Positions 1-8,301 of a stretch of 64,000 nt of DNA are shown here, in pieces; within the stretch, counting starts at the first letter, position 1; the number at the start of each line of letters is the position of its first letter. The position numbers and the translations under genes were made by a program. The stretch covers positions 1 to 64,000 of the forward strand of contig NZ_JAHBCL010000002.1 of the NCBI RefSeq assembly GCF_018390735.1. Reading direction: 5' to 3'. A model generated the notes under the pieces. It saw only the letters and a list, made by a program, of their open reading frames with translations, was not told where the DNA came from and ran no database searches. The DNA comes from Fusibacter paucivorans. Its GTDB lineage: Bacteria; Bacillota; Clostridia; Peptostreptococcales; Acidaminobacteraceae.

Positions 1-344
1 TCTTACTTAAAATAGATAAATGGCTACGCAGAAGACTTCGAATGTTCATCTGGAAAAGGTGGAAGAAAACGAGGACGAGATATAAAAGGCTTAAGCAACT
101 TGGATATAATCACTCAAACGCGTTGAAATATGCGAATACAAGAAAAGGCTACTGGCACGTAGCCGGTAGCCAAATACTTTCTTGTTCTATTACTGATGAG
201 CGCTTGCGAAAACAAGGCTACCAGTTCTTTTCTGACAAATACAAAACTGTTAATGCATAAACTTGGGAAGCGCCGTATACGAGACCCGTACGTACGGTGC
301 TGTGGGAGGTCGGGAAAGTTATTTAACTTTCTCTCCTACCCGAT
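1..344 (+). mobile_element. 3' end of a group II intron (cut by window edge)
   Basis: The stretch carries the C-terminus of an intron-encoded maturase followed by what looks like the catalytic 3' end of a group II intron. Domain V is readable at about 269-301: a stem of roughly 34 nt with the AGC triad, pairing AGCGCCGTA with TACGGTGCT. A domain VI-like hairpin follows at about 303-341 (GGGAG...CTCCTACCC, with a candidate bulged branch-point A). The intron probably ends at CCCGAT, position 344. The 5' part lies outside the window, so the insertion site and intactness cannot be judged. Confidence 0.85.
3..260 (+). CDS. ltrA: Group II intron reverse transcriptase/maturase, C-terminal part
   Basis: This is the last ~85 residues of an LtrA-like intron-encoded protein; the frame is open to the left window edge. 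The visible part matches the C-terminal end typical of these maturases: WLRRRLRMFIWKRWK, then KTRTRYKRLKQLG and ANTRKGYW. The protein binds its own intron RNA, helps splicing and drives retrohoming. It sits directly upstream of domain V, the normal place. The reverse transcriptase domain is not in the window. Confidence 0.9.
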   Translation, partial: LLKIDKWLRRRLRMFIWKRWKKTRTRYKRLKQLGYNHSNALKYANTRKGYWHVAGSQILSCSITDERLRKQGYQFFSDKYKTVNA

Positions 345-608
345 TTTCTAAAGATGAAAATGCACTTATTTTGATACAATATAGAAATTTTACTGTCATA
401 AAAACAGCGCATTTGCGGCTATTCAGGACATAAGCTTTTTCATAAAATTAAAGAGAAGGGAGAAATCCCAACAGGTACTTTTGGTGAAATATTTGTACAA
501 ATATTTATCATCAATAGCCATCGTATAACGCTGTTTATATACGTTATCTTCAAAGTATCCCCCCATCCTCATAGAAAATAAAAGATCAAACAGGAGGGGT
601 AATAAGTG

Positions 609-1445
609 ATGAAAAAGCAAAATTCTGTGCAGGTAATCACGGGTGGTGCAGGTGGCATGGGTCTTGAAATTTGTAAGCGTATTGCAAATAGGGGGCATCT
701 CTTTGTTGTAGATATCAATCAGGAATCACTTGATCGAGCGAAGAGACTGTTGATGAGCGAAGGGATTGAAGAGGCAACTTATATCCAATGTGATATTAGC
801 GACAGAGCGGAAGTTGAGGCGTTAGCTGCAGCAGTTGAAAAAGCTGGAACATTGGGAAGTTGTATTCATACTGCCGCATATGCACCCGTTCAAGAGACTG
901 GGAAACGGATTTTGGAAGTTGATGCGATCGGTACAATTAATATGATTGACGTATTCTTTGATTTAATGGTCAAAGATGCTTCTATGATTACCGTTGCATC
1001 TATTGCAGGTCACGCTTTGCCGGTAAACGATGCGATTAAGAACATTTTTAGTAATGCACATGCACCAGATTTTTTTGATAATATGATGGCCTGCTGCAAA
1101 AGCGACGACCCACGGATGGAAGCGGCAAAAGCCTACTGTTTTTCAAAAGCATTCAATATGCACTATACAAAGCAGTGTACGAAGCGATTTGCAGGAAAAG
1201 GTGCACGTATTTTGACTGTCTCAGCAGGGATATTTACAACGCCAATGGGACTCGCCGACATGCCGGGTGGCGCTAGAGTTTTAAATGATTTACCGGTAGG
1301 ACGTTGGGGGTATCCTGATGAAATTGCTGCTGTTATTGAGTTTTTATCTAGTGATGAAGCGAGCTATATCACTGGAACAGATATTTTGGTTGACGGCGGT
1401 TATCGGGCAAGTCAAGATACGACACAGTTGGAACATATGCTCTAA
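609..1445 (+). CDS. Short-chain dehydrogenase/reductase (SDR) family oxidoreductase
   Basis: 278-residue classical SDR, an NAD(P)-dependent alcohol/ketone oxidoreductase with a Rossmann fold. Residues near the N-terminus give the dinucleotide-binding ITGGAGGMG motif. The catalytic YxxxK is seen in AYCFSKAF, and the C-terminus has the usual YITGTDILVDGGY block. A GTG at 606 is possible, but the ATG at 609 is better spaced from the AGGAGGGG at about 592-599. It is the first gene of a set with the unknown protein at 1518 and the GcvT-like protein at 2787, all on one strand with short gaps. The substrate is unknown; the partners suggest a hydroxyl/keto step next to a folate-dependent C1 transfer. 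Confidence 0.85.
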   Translation: MKKQNSVQVITGGAGGMGLEICKRIANRGHLFVVDINQESLDRAKRLLMSEGIEEATYIQCDISDRAEVEALAAAVEKAGTLGSCIHTAAYAPVQETGKRILEVDAIGTINMIDVFFDLMVKDASMITVASIAGHALPVNDAIKNIFSNAHAPDFFDNMMACCKSDDPRMEAAKAYCFSKAFNMHYTKQCTKRFAGKGARILTVSAGIFTTPMGLADMPGGARVLNDLPVGRWGYPDEIAAVIEFLSSDEASYITGTDILVDGGYRASQDTTQLEHML

Positions 1446-1517
1446 AGCGGGGGCAGGGTTAATGATAACGGTATAAAAAGGCGCAATACAACAGTATGAT
1501 TGTAAAGGAGAAGGGTT

Positions 1518-2750
1518 ATGAGTGAACACATTGACGAAAGAATGCCTAGAGAAGTTGGTAAGGGAGCACTTCCGGATCATCCAGGCATCAAAACCCCTTG
1601 GGACAGAATTTTTTCATTTCATGATACGTATAAAAATCTCGTAAGACATATAGCCGTTGTGGATACATCCTTTATGGAAGCAATGCGAATTTTGATACCG
1701 GATTATGTAGAACGCAGTAAAATGATGTGTGAAATTAATCATAAAATTTTAAGAGGCATGTTTGGCATGGATATGGTGAGAAATGGTGCCGCCATTTCGC
1801 AAAACTTCCATCCCTTTATGAAGGGTGTTTTCCTTGGTGGTTTAATCGGTGATGTAGGTGATGAGCGCCAATATATGCCGGGGCGTGTTAATGATTTTGG
1901 AACGTATCGCGTTGAAAAAGAGCTCGATGTATGCCCATGGGATATTTTAGGCTCTGAGTTTTGTCGTGCGACAACGGCAACACTTCAGGCGGCCGGTGAA
2001 AGCTATGGCGGACATCACTTAGAGTACAACATGGTTGAAGCAAAAGGCTGTGGTGATTTACACTGTCGTGTCATTGCAGAAAGTCGTGAGAAATTTCCCA
2101 TGGCGGATAAAGAATCTTGGGAAAAATTTGGACCGATCGCAACATCTGATCAAATCAAGTTTACACCAGAAGAAAATATGGTGACAAAACCGCAGCAATT
2201 TCGTGAGGAATGTGACTATAAAATGAGAAATGGTTTAAATACTGAGTGGTCAGCGGCAGATCTCTATAACAGTACATTAATCAATCCACTCGGTGTCACC
2301 TATGTTGTGCCCGTGTTGGAAGCAAAAATTGCAGCTGGCGTCTACACGAGAGAGTATGTGCAGTCCGTCGTTGAATGCGTTTGCAGAGGGGCAGGAAAAG
2401 CGATGTTTGGCGAATACTTTGCCATTAAAGGATTGCGCGACTGGATGGGCGTTCCAAATGATGTTGATGATGGTCGTGTGCTCGGTGGTTATATTGAAGT
2501 CGTTCTTCAAACGATTTTGTGCCAATATGAAGTGGTTGCCTTTAACAAGAATGAAGTCATCTATGATATTAATCAAGCAGGCCTTGAACGAAGAGTACCA
2601 ATGCTGACACCAGCATATATTGCGATGTGGTATGGTATGTGTAAAACACTTGTCGGTTCACTATGGTCGGTATGGCGTGAGACTGAAAATGTTCCTGAAG
2701 GCACAATTCGTCTTAAGATTGCAAAGAAAATCGATAAGTTCTGTTTGTAA
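1518..2750 (+). CDS. Conserved-looking protein of unknown function (410 aa)
   Basis: Soluble-looking protein of 410 residues with no signal peptide or clear membrane segment. I do not recognise the family. A Cys/His-containing stretch, EAKGCGDLHCRV, around residues 174-185 could bind metal or be catalytic. It vaguely recalls the conserved Cys region of V4R or ATC-hydrolase-like proteins, but the likeness is too weak to assign. The start is set by AAGGAGAAGGGTT just before the ATG. It lies between an SDR and a GcvT-like protein in one probable operon, so it may supply the missing chemistry of a small catabolic or demethylation pathway. Confidence 0.7.
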   Translation: MSEHIDERMPREVGKGALPDHPGIKTPWDRIFSFHDTYKNLVRHIAVVDTSFMEAMRILIPDYVERSKMMCEINHKILRGMFGMDMVRNGAAISQNFHPFMKGVFLGGLIGDVGDERQYMPGRVNDFGTYRVEKELDVCPWDILGSEFCRATTATLQAAGESYGGHHLEYNMVEAKGCGDLHCRVIAESREKFPMADKESWEKFGPIATSDQIKFTPEENMVTKPQQFREECDYKMRNGLNTEWSAADLYNSTLINPLGVTYVVPVLEAKIAAGVYTREYVQSVVECVCRGAGKAMFGEYFAIKGLRDWMGVPNDVDDGRVLGGYIEVVLQTILCQYEVVAFNKNEVIYDINQAGLERRVPMLTPAYIAMWYGMCKTLVGSLWSVWRETENVPEGTIRLKIAKKIDKFCL

Positions 2751-2786
2751 TTCGGATGTTTTCCAGATCAATAAGGAGGGGAATAT

Positions 2787-3806
2787 ATGTTTAAAAACGT
2801 TTATCAAGATGACATTATGAAAAAAGCGCAACACGACGCTGTTCGCAATACAGTTGGCTGGTATCTTTGGACGCACCAACTGCTTGTCGTGACAGGTGAA
2901 GATGCCGACAGCTTTCTGGATAAAATGTTTGCAAAACCCATTGCAAATCTTAAAATAGGCAAAGCGCGTTATACAACGATGCTGAATGAAGAGGGGATCA
3001 TCATTGATGATGTCGTTATCTTCCGCTTGGAAGAAAAGAAATTTTGGATAACGACGTTATTTGTAAGAAAAATGATTGCCTGGTTTGATCAACATAAAGG
3101 GGACAGCAGTGTTGCCTATACTGATGAAACGCCTTCTTGGGAAATGTATGCTGTTCAGGGACCAAATTCTAAAGCATTGATTAACGCCATTGCTAAAGAA
3201 GACGTTGAAGATCAGTCATTCTTTTCAATAAGAGATAATAAAATTGATGATATCCCCGTAAAAATTACCAGAGCTGGTTTTACAGGTGAGAAAATGGGAT
3301 TTGAAATTTATGTTGCACCGGATAAAGCGCCTCTGATTGAAGCTAAGCTGGCAGAAGCAGGCAAAGCATTTGACGCCCTACAAGTGACCGAGTTTCAAGT
3401 CATGGTTTGGACGCTGGCAACCGAAAAAGGGTTTTATTTAATGGGTGATATTGCTTATACAAATCCATTTGAAGTAGGATTGGAGCGTGGAATCAAGTGG
3501 GATAGAGACTTTATTGGGAAAGAGGCCTTGGAAAAAGTAAAAGAAGAAGGTCCTAAACGACAGATGGTAGGCTTTGTCGTTGACAATGAAGAAGCGCATA
3601 TTCCAGATCGTGCTAAGGGAGGACCAGGCGTCCTGATCTATGTAGACGGTAAAGCAGTGGGAAGAGTCGCAAAATTCACATATGGCTTTACAGCCGGCAG
3701 GAGTATTGGTATTGCCGTTGTAGACAGTGAAAATGCTAAAATAGGTGATAGAGCCGTTATTAATGGTTATGATGCGACCCTGACAGACCGTGTTTTTGTA
3801 TCATAA
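2787..3806 (+). CDS. GcvT-like aminomethyltransferase family protein
   Basis: 339 residues, close to the usual 330-370 of GcvT/DmdA-type tetrahydrofolate-dependent proteins. These take a methyl or methylene unit from a substrate onto folate. Visible family features include an N-terminal part with DADSFLDKMF and YTTMLNEEGIIIDDVVIFRL, the TRAGFTGEKMGFEIY block, and a C-terminal OB-like GCV_T_C domain (VGRVAKFTYGFTAGRSIGIA). AAGGAGGGG precedes the ATG. There are no gcvP/gcvH genes beside it, so it is more likely a demethylase-like enzyme of the operon than a glycine-cleavage component. Confidence 0.8.
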   Translation: MFKNVYQDDIMKKAQHDAVRNTVGWYLWTHQLLVVTGEDADSFLDKMFAKPIANLKIGKARYTTMLNEEGIIIDDVVIFRLEEKKFWITTLFVRKMIAWFDQHKGDSSVAYTDETPSWEMYAVQGPNSKALINAIAKEDVEDQSFFSIRDNKIDDIPVKITRAGFTGEKMGFEIYVAPDKAPLIEAKLAEAGKAFDALQVTEFQVMVWTLATEKGFYLMGDIAYTNPFEVGLERGIKWDRDFIGKEALEKVKEEGPKRQMVGFVVDNEEAHIPDRAKGGPGVLIYVDGKAVGRVAKFTYGFTAGRSIGIAVVDSENAKIGDRAVINGYDATLTDRVFVS

Positions 3807-3851
3807 GAACCCTTGAAATGAAACCAAATCAACTTAATAACTGATGACGAT

Positions 3852-3886
3852 AAAAAAGCAGCTGATTGTGATGATCAGCTGCTTTT
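3852..3886. terminator. Bidirectional rho-independent terminator
   Basis: Perfect hairpin AAAAGCAGCTGAT / ATCAGCTGCTTTT with an 7-nt loop and an A/T run on both sides. It separates the GcvT-like gene from the convergent MerR gene. Confidence 0.9.
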
Positions 3887-3913
3887 CATCTTGATTGCTA
3901 TCAATTCCGCTGG

Positions 3914-4393
3914 CTAAACAGCCTGTGATTTTGATGCGGCCGGCGTCGTTTGATCTTCTGTACTTTGGGTATCTTTTTTCTGTAAATAGCGCATGGCAAG
4001 TGCTTCTTCAAAATCGGGCGATGACGTTGTCCCTTTTTCTTTAGCGATCCGGTAATATTCGACCTTGTAATTAATGCGCTTTAAGGCCGTTTCCAATTCT
4101 TTGATTTTTTCTTCAGTCTTTTGTTTTTGTGCTAAAAACAATTCGTAGCGCTGATCAATGGTATCATCGCCAATTTCACACCATTCAAAGAACACTTTTA
4201 TGTCTTTAAGGGGCATGCCGGTTGTTTTAAGACATTCAATCATATTGAGGCATTCGATGTCCGTATCATTGAATCGCCTAATATTGCCTTCGGTGCGATT
4301 GACTAAAGGCAGCAGGCCTTCTTTGTCATAATATCTCAGTGTGGAAATTGATATGTCTAGTAGGTTTGAAACTTCACCTATCGAATAAGTCAT
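3914..4393 (-). CDS. MerR family transcriptional regulator
   Basis: 159-residue MerR regulator. The N-terminal winged helix has YSIGEVSNLLDISISTLRYY, followed by GLLPLVNRTEGNIRRF and the long dimerisation helix (AQKQKTEEKIKELETALKRI, residues ~90-115). The family twists promoters with over-long spacers to activate them. I chose the ATG at 4393 because GGAGG sits just upstream on the minus strand, whereas a start at 4414 has no ribosome site. The C-terminus has no cluster of metal-binding cysteines, so an organic or redox signal is more likely. The gene is divergent from the lipoprotein at 4591, and a MerR-type operator (4423-4453) sits between them. Confidence 0.9.
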   Translation of the reverse strand: MTYSIGEVSNLLDISISTLRYYDKEGLLPLVNRTEGNIRRFNDTDIECLNMIECLKTTGMPLKDIKVFFEWCEIGDDTIDQRYELFLAQKQKTEEKIKELETALKRINYKVEYYRIAKEKGTTSSPDFEEALAMRYLQKKDTQSTEDQTTPAASKSQAV

Positions 4394-4422
4394 TGTATCC
4401 TCCAAAAAATTCAATTAAACTA

Positions 4423-4453
4423 TTGACCTAAAGTTAAGTTTATGGGTTATGTT
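4423..4453 (+). promoter_or_regulatory. MerR-type promoter/operator with 19-bp spacer (site 1)
   Basis: TTGACC (4423-4428), a 19-bp spacer, then TATGTT (4448-4453), reading toward the lipoprotein gene at 4591. The spacer holds a dyad CCTAAAGTTAAGTTTATG in which 14 of 18 bases pair. A stretched spacer with an internal dyad is the hallmark of MerR-controlled promoters. It also covers the upstream region of the merR gene, so autoregulation is likely. Confidence 0.7.
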
Positions 4454-4590
4454 TATTATAGAGGATATGCTCTAAGATCGTCAAGTGAAACTCAATCGCT
4501 AATAAGATGTTTCTATATAACTGCAAAATACATAGGTTTTAAAGCAAGTATTAGAAACGCTGTTAAAGGTATTTAAAGGAGCGTGTACAC

Positions 4591-5478
4591 ATGAGGAAAA
4601 AGAGATTTTCAACACTTGTACTGGTAATTTTTTTGGTTTTTATAAGTACGAGTTGTTCACAGCAAGATCAATCCGCAGAAACAGAATCAGAAGCGGTAGC
4701 AAAAGTGGAAGTAAAGGCGGCGGCAGAAACGGAATCAGAGGCGGCAGCAGAAACGGAATCAGAGGCGGCAGCAGAAACGGAATCAGAGGCGACGGCTGAA
4801 ACGGAATCAGAGGCGACGGCTGAAACGGAATCAGAAGCGGCAGCAGAAATGGAATCAGAAGCGGCAGCAGAAGTGGAATCAGAAGCGGCAGCAGAAATGG
4901 AATCAGAAGCGGCAGCAGAAGTGGAATCAGAAGCGGCAGCAGAAGTGGAATCAGAAGCGGCAGCAGAAGTGGGAGCAGAAGCGGCAGCAGAAGTGGAATC
5001 AGAAGCGGCGGCAGAAGTGGATGTAGAAGCGGCGGCAGAAGTGGAATCAGAGGCGACGGCAGAAATGGAAGCAGAAACAGAAGAGAATGAATCAATAGAG
5101 GAGAATGAAAAAGTGAGTGAAAATACAATGCATATTACAGTAAATGGAACGGTATTAACAGCAACACTTGTGAACAATTCATCGGTGGATGCACTAAAAA
5201 CACTTCTTGAAGACGGTCCGATTGTTATTGATATGAAGGACTACGGCAGTATGGAAAAAGTTGGCGGTATCGGAACGAACCTGCCAACAAACAACGAACA
5301 AATAACGACGGAAGCTGGCGATATTATTTTATATCAAGGTAGTGCACTCGTTATCTATTATGAGCCAAATTCATGGAGTTTTACACGATTGGGAAAAATT
5401 GACGACATCAGTAAAGCGGATCTAAAAAAACTGTTGGGTACAGGGAGCGTGCAAGTCACATTATCGTTGCCGGAGTAG
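4591..5478 (+). CDS. Lipoprotein with Ala/Glu-rich repeat stalk and cyclophilin-like domain
   Basis: 295 residues. The N-terminus is a lipoprotein signal (KKR, then a hydrophobic run to ISTSC, Cys near residue 22). Residues ~29-164 are about 17 copies of an 8-residue unit of the AETESEAA/AEVESEAA type, an acidic, probably extended or helical stalk. Residues ~178-295 form a cyclophilin-like fold of the type often found in these MerR clusters (HITVNGTVLTATL, LPTNNEQITTEAGDIILYQG, YEPNSWSFTRLGKIDD). It is related to the protein at 9066, which has the domain without a stalk. The likely role is a surface-tethered binding domain; the ligand is unknown. RBS AAAGGAG precedes the ATG. Confidence 0.75.
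   Translation: MRKKRFSTLVLVIFLVFISTSCSQQDQSAETESEAVAKVEVKAAAETESEAAAETESEAAAETESEATAETESEATAETESEAAAEMESEAAAEVESEAAAEMESEAAAEVESEAAAEVESEAAAEVGAEAAAEVESEAAAEVDVEAAAEVESEATAEMEAETEENESIEENEKVSENTMHITVNGTVLTATLVNNSSVDALKTLLEDGPIVIDMKDYGSMEKVGGIGTNLPTNNEQITTEAGDIILYQGSALVIYYEPNSWSFTRLGKIDDISKADLKKLLGTGSVQVTLSLPE
4675..5082 (+). repeat. 24-bp tandem repeats inside the lipoprotein gene
   Basis: About 17 imperfect 24-bp units (GAATCAGAAGCGGCAGCAGA-type) coding the 8-residue repeat. Third-position changes and the T/V/M exchange mark sub-types, as expected from unequal recombination. Because the unit length is a multiple of three, copy number can change without breaking the frame. The repeats keep other frames open too, but these have no ribosome sites. 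Confidence 0.9.
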
Positions 5479-5577
5479 TAGGATCACTTAGACAGACTTT
5501 GGATATACGCATAAAATACGGTATTGATTAAGCAGATGCACTAAAATGTTAACAAATCATAAACTCATGAAATAGAA

Positions 5578-5608
5578 TTGACCTCAAGTTATGTTTAGGG
5601 TGTAAGAT
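5578..5608 (+). promoter_or_regulatory. MerR-type promoter/operator with 19-bp spacer (site 2)
   Basis: TTGACC (5578-5583), 19 bp, TAAGAT (5603-5608), pointing to the DUF3737 gene at 5660. The spacer dyad CCTCAAGTTATGTTTAGG pairs at 12 of 18 positions and resembles site 1 (shared TTGACCT-AAGTTA-GTTTA). The two sites are probably bound by the same MerR protein, which would make 5660-10658 its regulon. Confidence 0.75.
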
Positions 5609-5659
5609 GATAGAGGTAATAAGCGTGTGAATGAAATATAGAGAATAGAAGGATTTTAA

Positions 5660-6523
5660 ATGAACAAATATTCAGAACAAAAATTTGTAGGCGAGAGAGC
5701 GCTTTTTCAAAGCTGCGAAGTAGAACTTAACGACTGTACTTTTGCAGAAGGCGAATCGCCGTTGAAAGAAAGTAAAAATCTCGTGATTAACAATACATTG
5801 TTTCAGTGGAAGTACCCATTGTGGTATTGTGCGAATGTTACTATGGAGAACAGTGTATTCTTCGAAATGGCAAGAGCTGGGATATGGTACTCAGATCACT
5901 TAAAAATTAAGAACTTCACAGTTCAGGCGCCAAAAACTTTTCGAAGATGTCAAAACGTTGAAATGGAAAAAGTAGAAATGCCTAATGCATCAGAAACACT
6001 TTGGTTTTGTAAAGATATAAAGATGAAGAATGTTTCCGCCAAGGGAGATTATTTTGCTATGGGCTGCGAAGACATTGATATTGATGGCTTTACACTGATT
6101 GGCAATTATTCATTCGACGGCGTTAAAAATATGACGATCAAAAATGCGAAAATACTCTCAAAGGATGCTTTTTGGAACAGTGAGAATGTGACGGTTTACG
6201 ATTCTTTTATTTCTGGTGAATATTTAGGCTGGAATGCTAAAAACGTAACGCTTGTTAACTGTACCATTGAAAGTCTTCAAGGGATGTGCTACATGGAAAA
6301 TATCGTTATGAGAAATTGTAAACTCTTAAATACGAACTTGGCATTTGAATATTCAACCGTAGATGCTGAAGTTACGACTCGGATTGATAGTGTTAAAAAC
6401 CCGTACTCGGGTAAGATTATAGCCAAGGGAATTGATGAGGTTATTTTTGACAATAAAGAAATGAAAGCCGAAAATACAGAAATTATTATTAGAGATAAGG
6501 CAAAAGTATGTAATTTATATTGA
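5660..6523 (+). CDS. DUF3737 family protein (predicted parallel beta-helix)
   Basis: 287 residues built of short repeated strands (LKIKNFTV, VEMEKVEM, IKMKNVSA, MTIKNAKI, VTLVNCTI). This is the ladder-like pattern of a right-handed parallel beta-helix and the signature of the DUF3737 family. No signal peptide is seen, so it is probably cytoplasmic. Family members often lie beside MerR regulators and PatB/MalY enzymes, as here. The biochemical function is not known. It is the first gene after MerR-type site 2, and only 13 bp separate it from the next gene. Confidence 0.85.
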   Translation: MNKYSEQKFVGERALFQSCEVELNDCTFAEGESPLKESKNLVINNTLFQWKYPLWYCANVTMENSVFFEMARAGIWYSDHLKIKNFTVQAPKTFRRCQNVEMEKVEMPNASETLWFCKDIKMKNVSAKGDYFAMGCEDIDIDGFTLIGNYSFDGVKNMTIKNAKILSKDAFWNSENVTVYDSFISGEYLGWNAKNVTLVNCTIESLQGMCYMENIVMRNCKLLNTNLAFEYSTVDAEVTTRIDSVKNPYSGKIIAKGIDEVIFDNKEMKAENTEIIIRDKAKVCNLY

Positions 6524-6536
6524 GAAGGGAGATCGC

Positions 6537-7712
6537 ATGTCATACAACTTTAATCAAGTTAACAATCGAAGAAACACGAATTCTTTAAAATGGGATGTTG
6601 CTGAGAACGAATTGCCTCTCTGGGTAGCCGACATGGATTTTCAAACGGCTCCGTGTATTGTTGAGGCACTTGAAAAACGTGTAAAGACTGGGATCTTTGG
6701 ATATACAATTGTACCTGATGCATGGTACCACGCTATCCAGAAATGGTGGCAGAGAAGGTATCAATACGAAATTGACGAATCATGGCTGATTTTCAGTACC
6801 GGTGTGGTGCCGGCAATTTCGACAGCTGTTAAACGGCTGACAAACGTCGGCGACAATGTGGTGCTTCAAACACCTGTCTACAATATTTTCTTTAATTCTG
6901 TCGTCAATCACGGCAGACATGTTTTGGAGAATAAGCTTCAATACGAGGACGGCAATTATACGATTGATTTTAAAGATTTAGAGGCAAAACTGGCACATCC
7001 GCAAACCACGATGATGATCTTGTGCAACCCGCATAATCCCATTGGCAAACTATGGGATCGCGAAACATTAAGTCACATTGGCGAATTGTGCGATCGATAT
7101 CATGTTACTGTTATTGCAGATGAAATACACTGCGACTTAACGAAACCCGGTAAAAAGTATACGCCGTTTGCCGCTGTTTCAGAGCAGTGTGCCATGGTGA
7201 GTGTCAGCTGCTATTCGGCGACAAAAGCATTCAGTATTCCGGGATTGCAGTCAGCGATTATTTCTATTCCAAATGAGGCACTCAGAGCAAAAATGTCTAG
7301 AGGGCTCAATTCAGATGAAGTTGCCGAACCAAATGCTTTTGCTGCAGAAGCGGTTATTGCTGCTTTCAATGAAGGTGAAGCGTGGTTGGAAGCATTGAAT
7401 GCCTACATTGAGGCGAATAAAAATACCGTTCGAGTATTTTTAGAAAAAGAACTTCCGGCAATCAAAATGGTAGATTCTGAAGCGACTTACTTATTGTGGC
7501 TTGATATGTGTGCTGTTGATCCAAATGCGACTGAAATCTATCACTTTTTAAGAGCGCGCGTGGGGCTCTATTTATCCGATGGCAGTCAATTTGGCGGCAA
7601 TGGCAGTCAATTTTTAAGGATGAATATCGCATGTCCAGAGGAGACGCTCATAGAAGCATTGAAGCGGTTGAAAACTGGTATTGATGCATATCAGCAAAAA
7701 GATGTTCATTAA
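6537..7712 (+). CDS. PatB/MalY-like PLP-dependent C-S lyase (cystathionine beta-lyase type)
   Basis: 391 residues, the normal length for the PatB/MalY branch of fold-type I aminotransferases. The start MSYNFNQVNNRRNTNSLKWD, the PLWVADMDF block and the PLP lysine in YSATKAFSIPG are typical, as are the NPHNPIGKLW loop and the C-terminal FLRMNIACP with its carboxylate-binding Arg. The expected reaction is cleavage of cystathionine or cysteine conjugates to thiol, pyruvate and ammonia. It follows DUF3737 with RBS GAAGGGAG. Placement in a MerR regulon suggests detoxification of cysteine adducts rather than routine methionine synthesis. Confidence 0.88.
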   Translation: MSYNFNQVNNRRNTNSLKWDVAENELPLWVADMDFQTAPCIVEALEKRVKTGIFGYTIVPDAWYHAIQKWWQRRYQYEIDESWLIFSTGVVPAISTAVKRLTNVGDNVVLQTPVYNIFFNSVVNHGRHVLENKLQYEDGNYTIDFKDLEAKLAHPQTTMMILCNPHNPIGKLWDRETLSHIGELCDRYHVTVIADEIHCDLTKPGKKYTPFAAVSEQCAMVSVSCYSATKAFSIPGLQSAIISIPNEALRAKMSRGLNSDEVAEPNAFAAEAVIAAFNEGEAWLEALNAYIEANKNTVRVFLEKELPAIKMVDSEATYLLWLDMCAVDPNATEIYHFLRARVGLYLSDGSQFGGNGSQFLRMNIACPEETLIEALKRLKTGIDAYQQKDVH

Positions 7713-7822
7713 GGATTTTAACTGAGATCGTAGAAGATGCGTGTCCATGTGCTTGAAAAATCTAAGTGAGGCAATTACCGTAGGTAAAACCACTTGAAAT
7801 TAAATTATATAGGAGGCTTAAG

Positions 7823-8257
7823 ATGAAAATTATGAATGAAGCGGCATTTAATGAACAGAACGTATTTGGTAAAGGACAGGAAAATACTTTTTTCGCAAAG
7901 TATTTCGTAGGAGAATCATTCTTGAATCCGTTGACAATGCCTGGTGAATACCCTGTTTTCTTGGCAAATATAACATTTGAACCGGGATGCCGCAATAACT
8001 GGCACATCCATCATGCCAAAGAAGGCGGCGGACAAATTCTGCTGTGTACAGCCGGCAGCGGCTGGTACCAAGAAGAAGGTAAAGAGGCAGTGAGCTTGGA
8101 GCCGGGTACAGTCATCAAAATTCCAGTAGGCGTTAAACACTGGCATGGAGCGAAAGCTGACAGCTGGTTCAGTCATATTGCCGTAGAAGTGCCTGGTGTC
8201 GATACGAGCAATGAATGGTGTGAACCTGTATCAGATGATGCCTATGCCAAACTGTAA
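7823..8257 (+). CDS. Cupin domain protein
   Basis: 144-residue single-domain cupin. Motif 1 is NNWHIHHAKEGGGQILLCTAG, seen as HIH...E about residues 60-68. Motif 2 is PGTVIKIPVGVKHWHGA about residues 95-111. These give the usual His/Glu metal ligands. AGGAGG precedes the start at a 110-bp gap from the lyase gene. It belongs to the same-strand MerR-linked gene set and is followed by the carboxymuconolactone-decarboxylase protein, a common pairing in this type of cluster. The substrate is unknown. Confidence 0.85.
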   Translation: MKIMNEAAFNEQNVFGKGQENTFFAKYFVGESFLNPLTMPGEYPVFLANITFEPGCRNNWHIHHAKEGGGQILLCTAGSGWYQEEGKEAVSLEPGTVIKIPVGVKHWHGAKADSWFSHIAVEVPGVDTSNEWCEPVSDDAYAKL

Positions 8258-8301
8258 TGGTCAAGTGCTAAAAACAATCAAACGTTGAAAGGTCGATAAA
8301 G

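Noticed and set aside
4675..5082. CRISPR array (regular 24-bp repeats)
   Set aside because: Repeats are adjacent without spacers and encode a protein repeat; no cas genes in the window.
4640..5177. Long open frames on the minus strand opposite the lipoprotein repeats
   Set aside because: They arise from the 24-bp repeat being open in several frames; no ribosome sites, and the products are simple Pro/Leu or Ser/Ala repeats.
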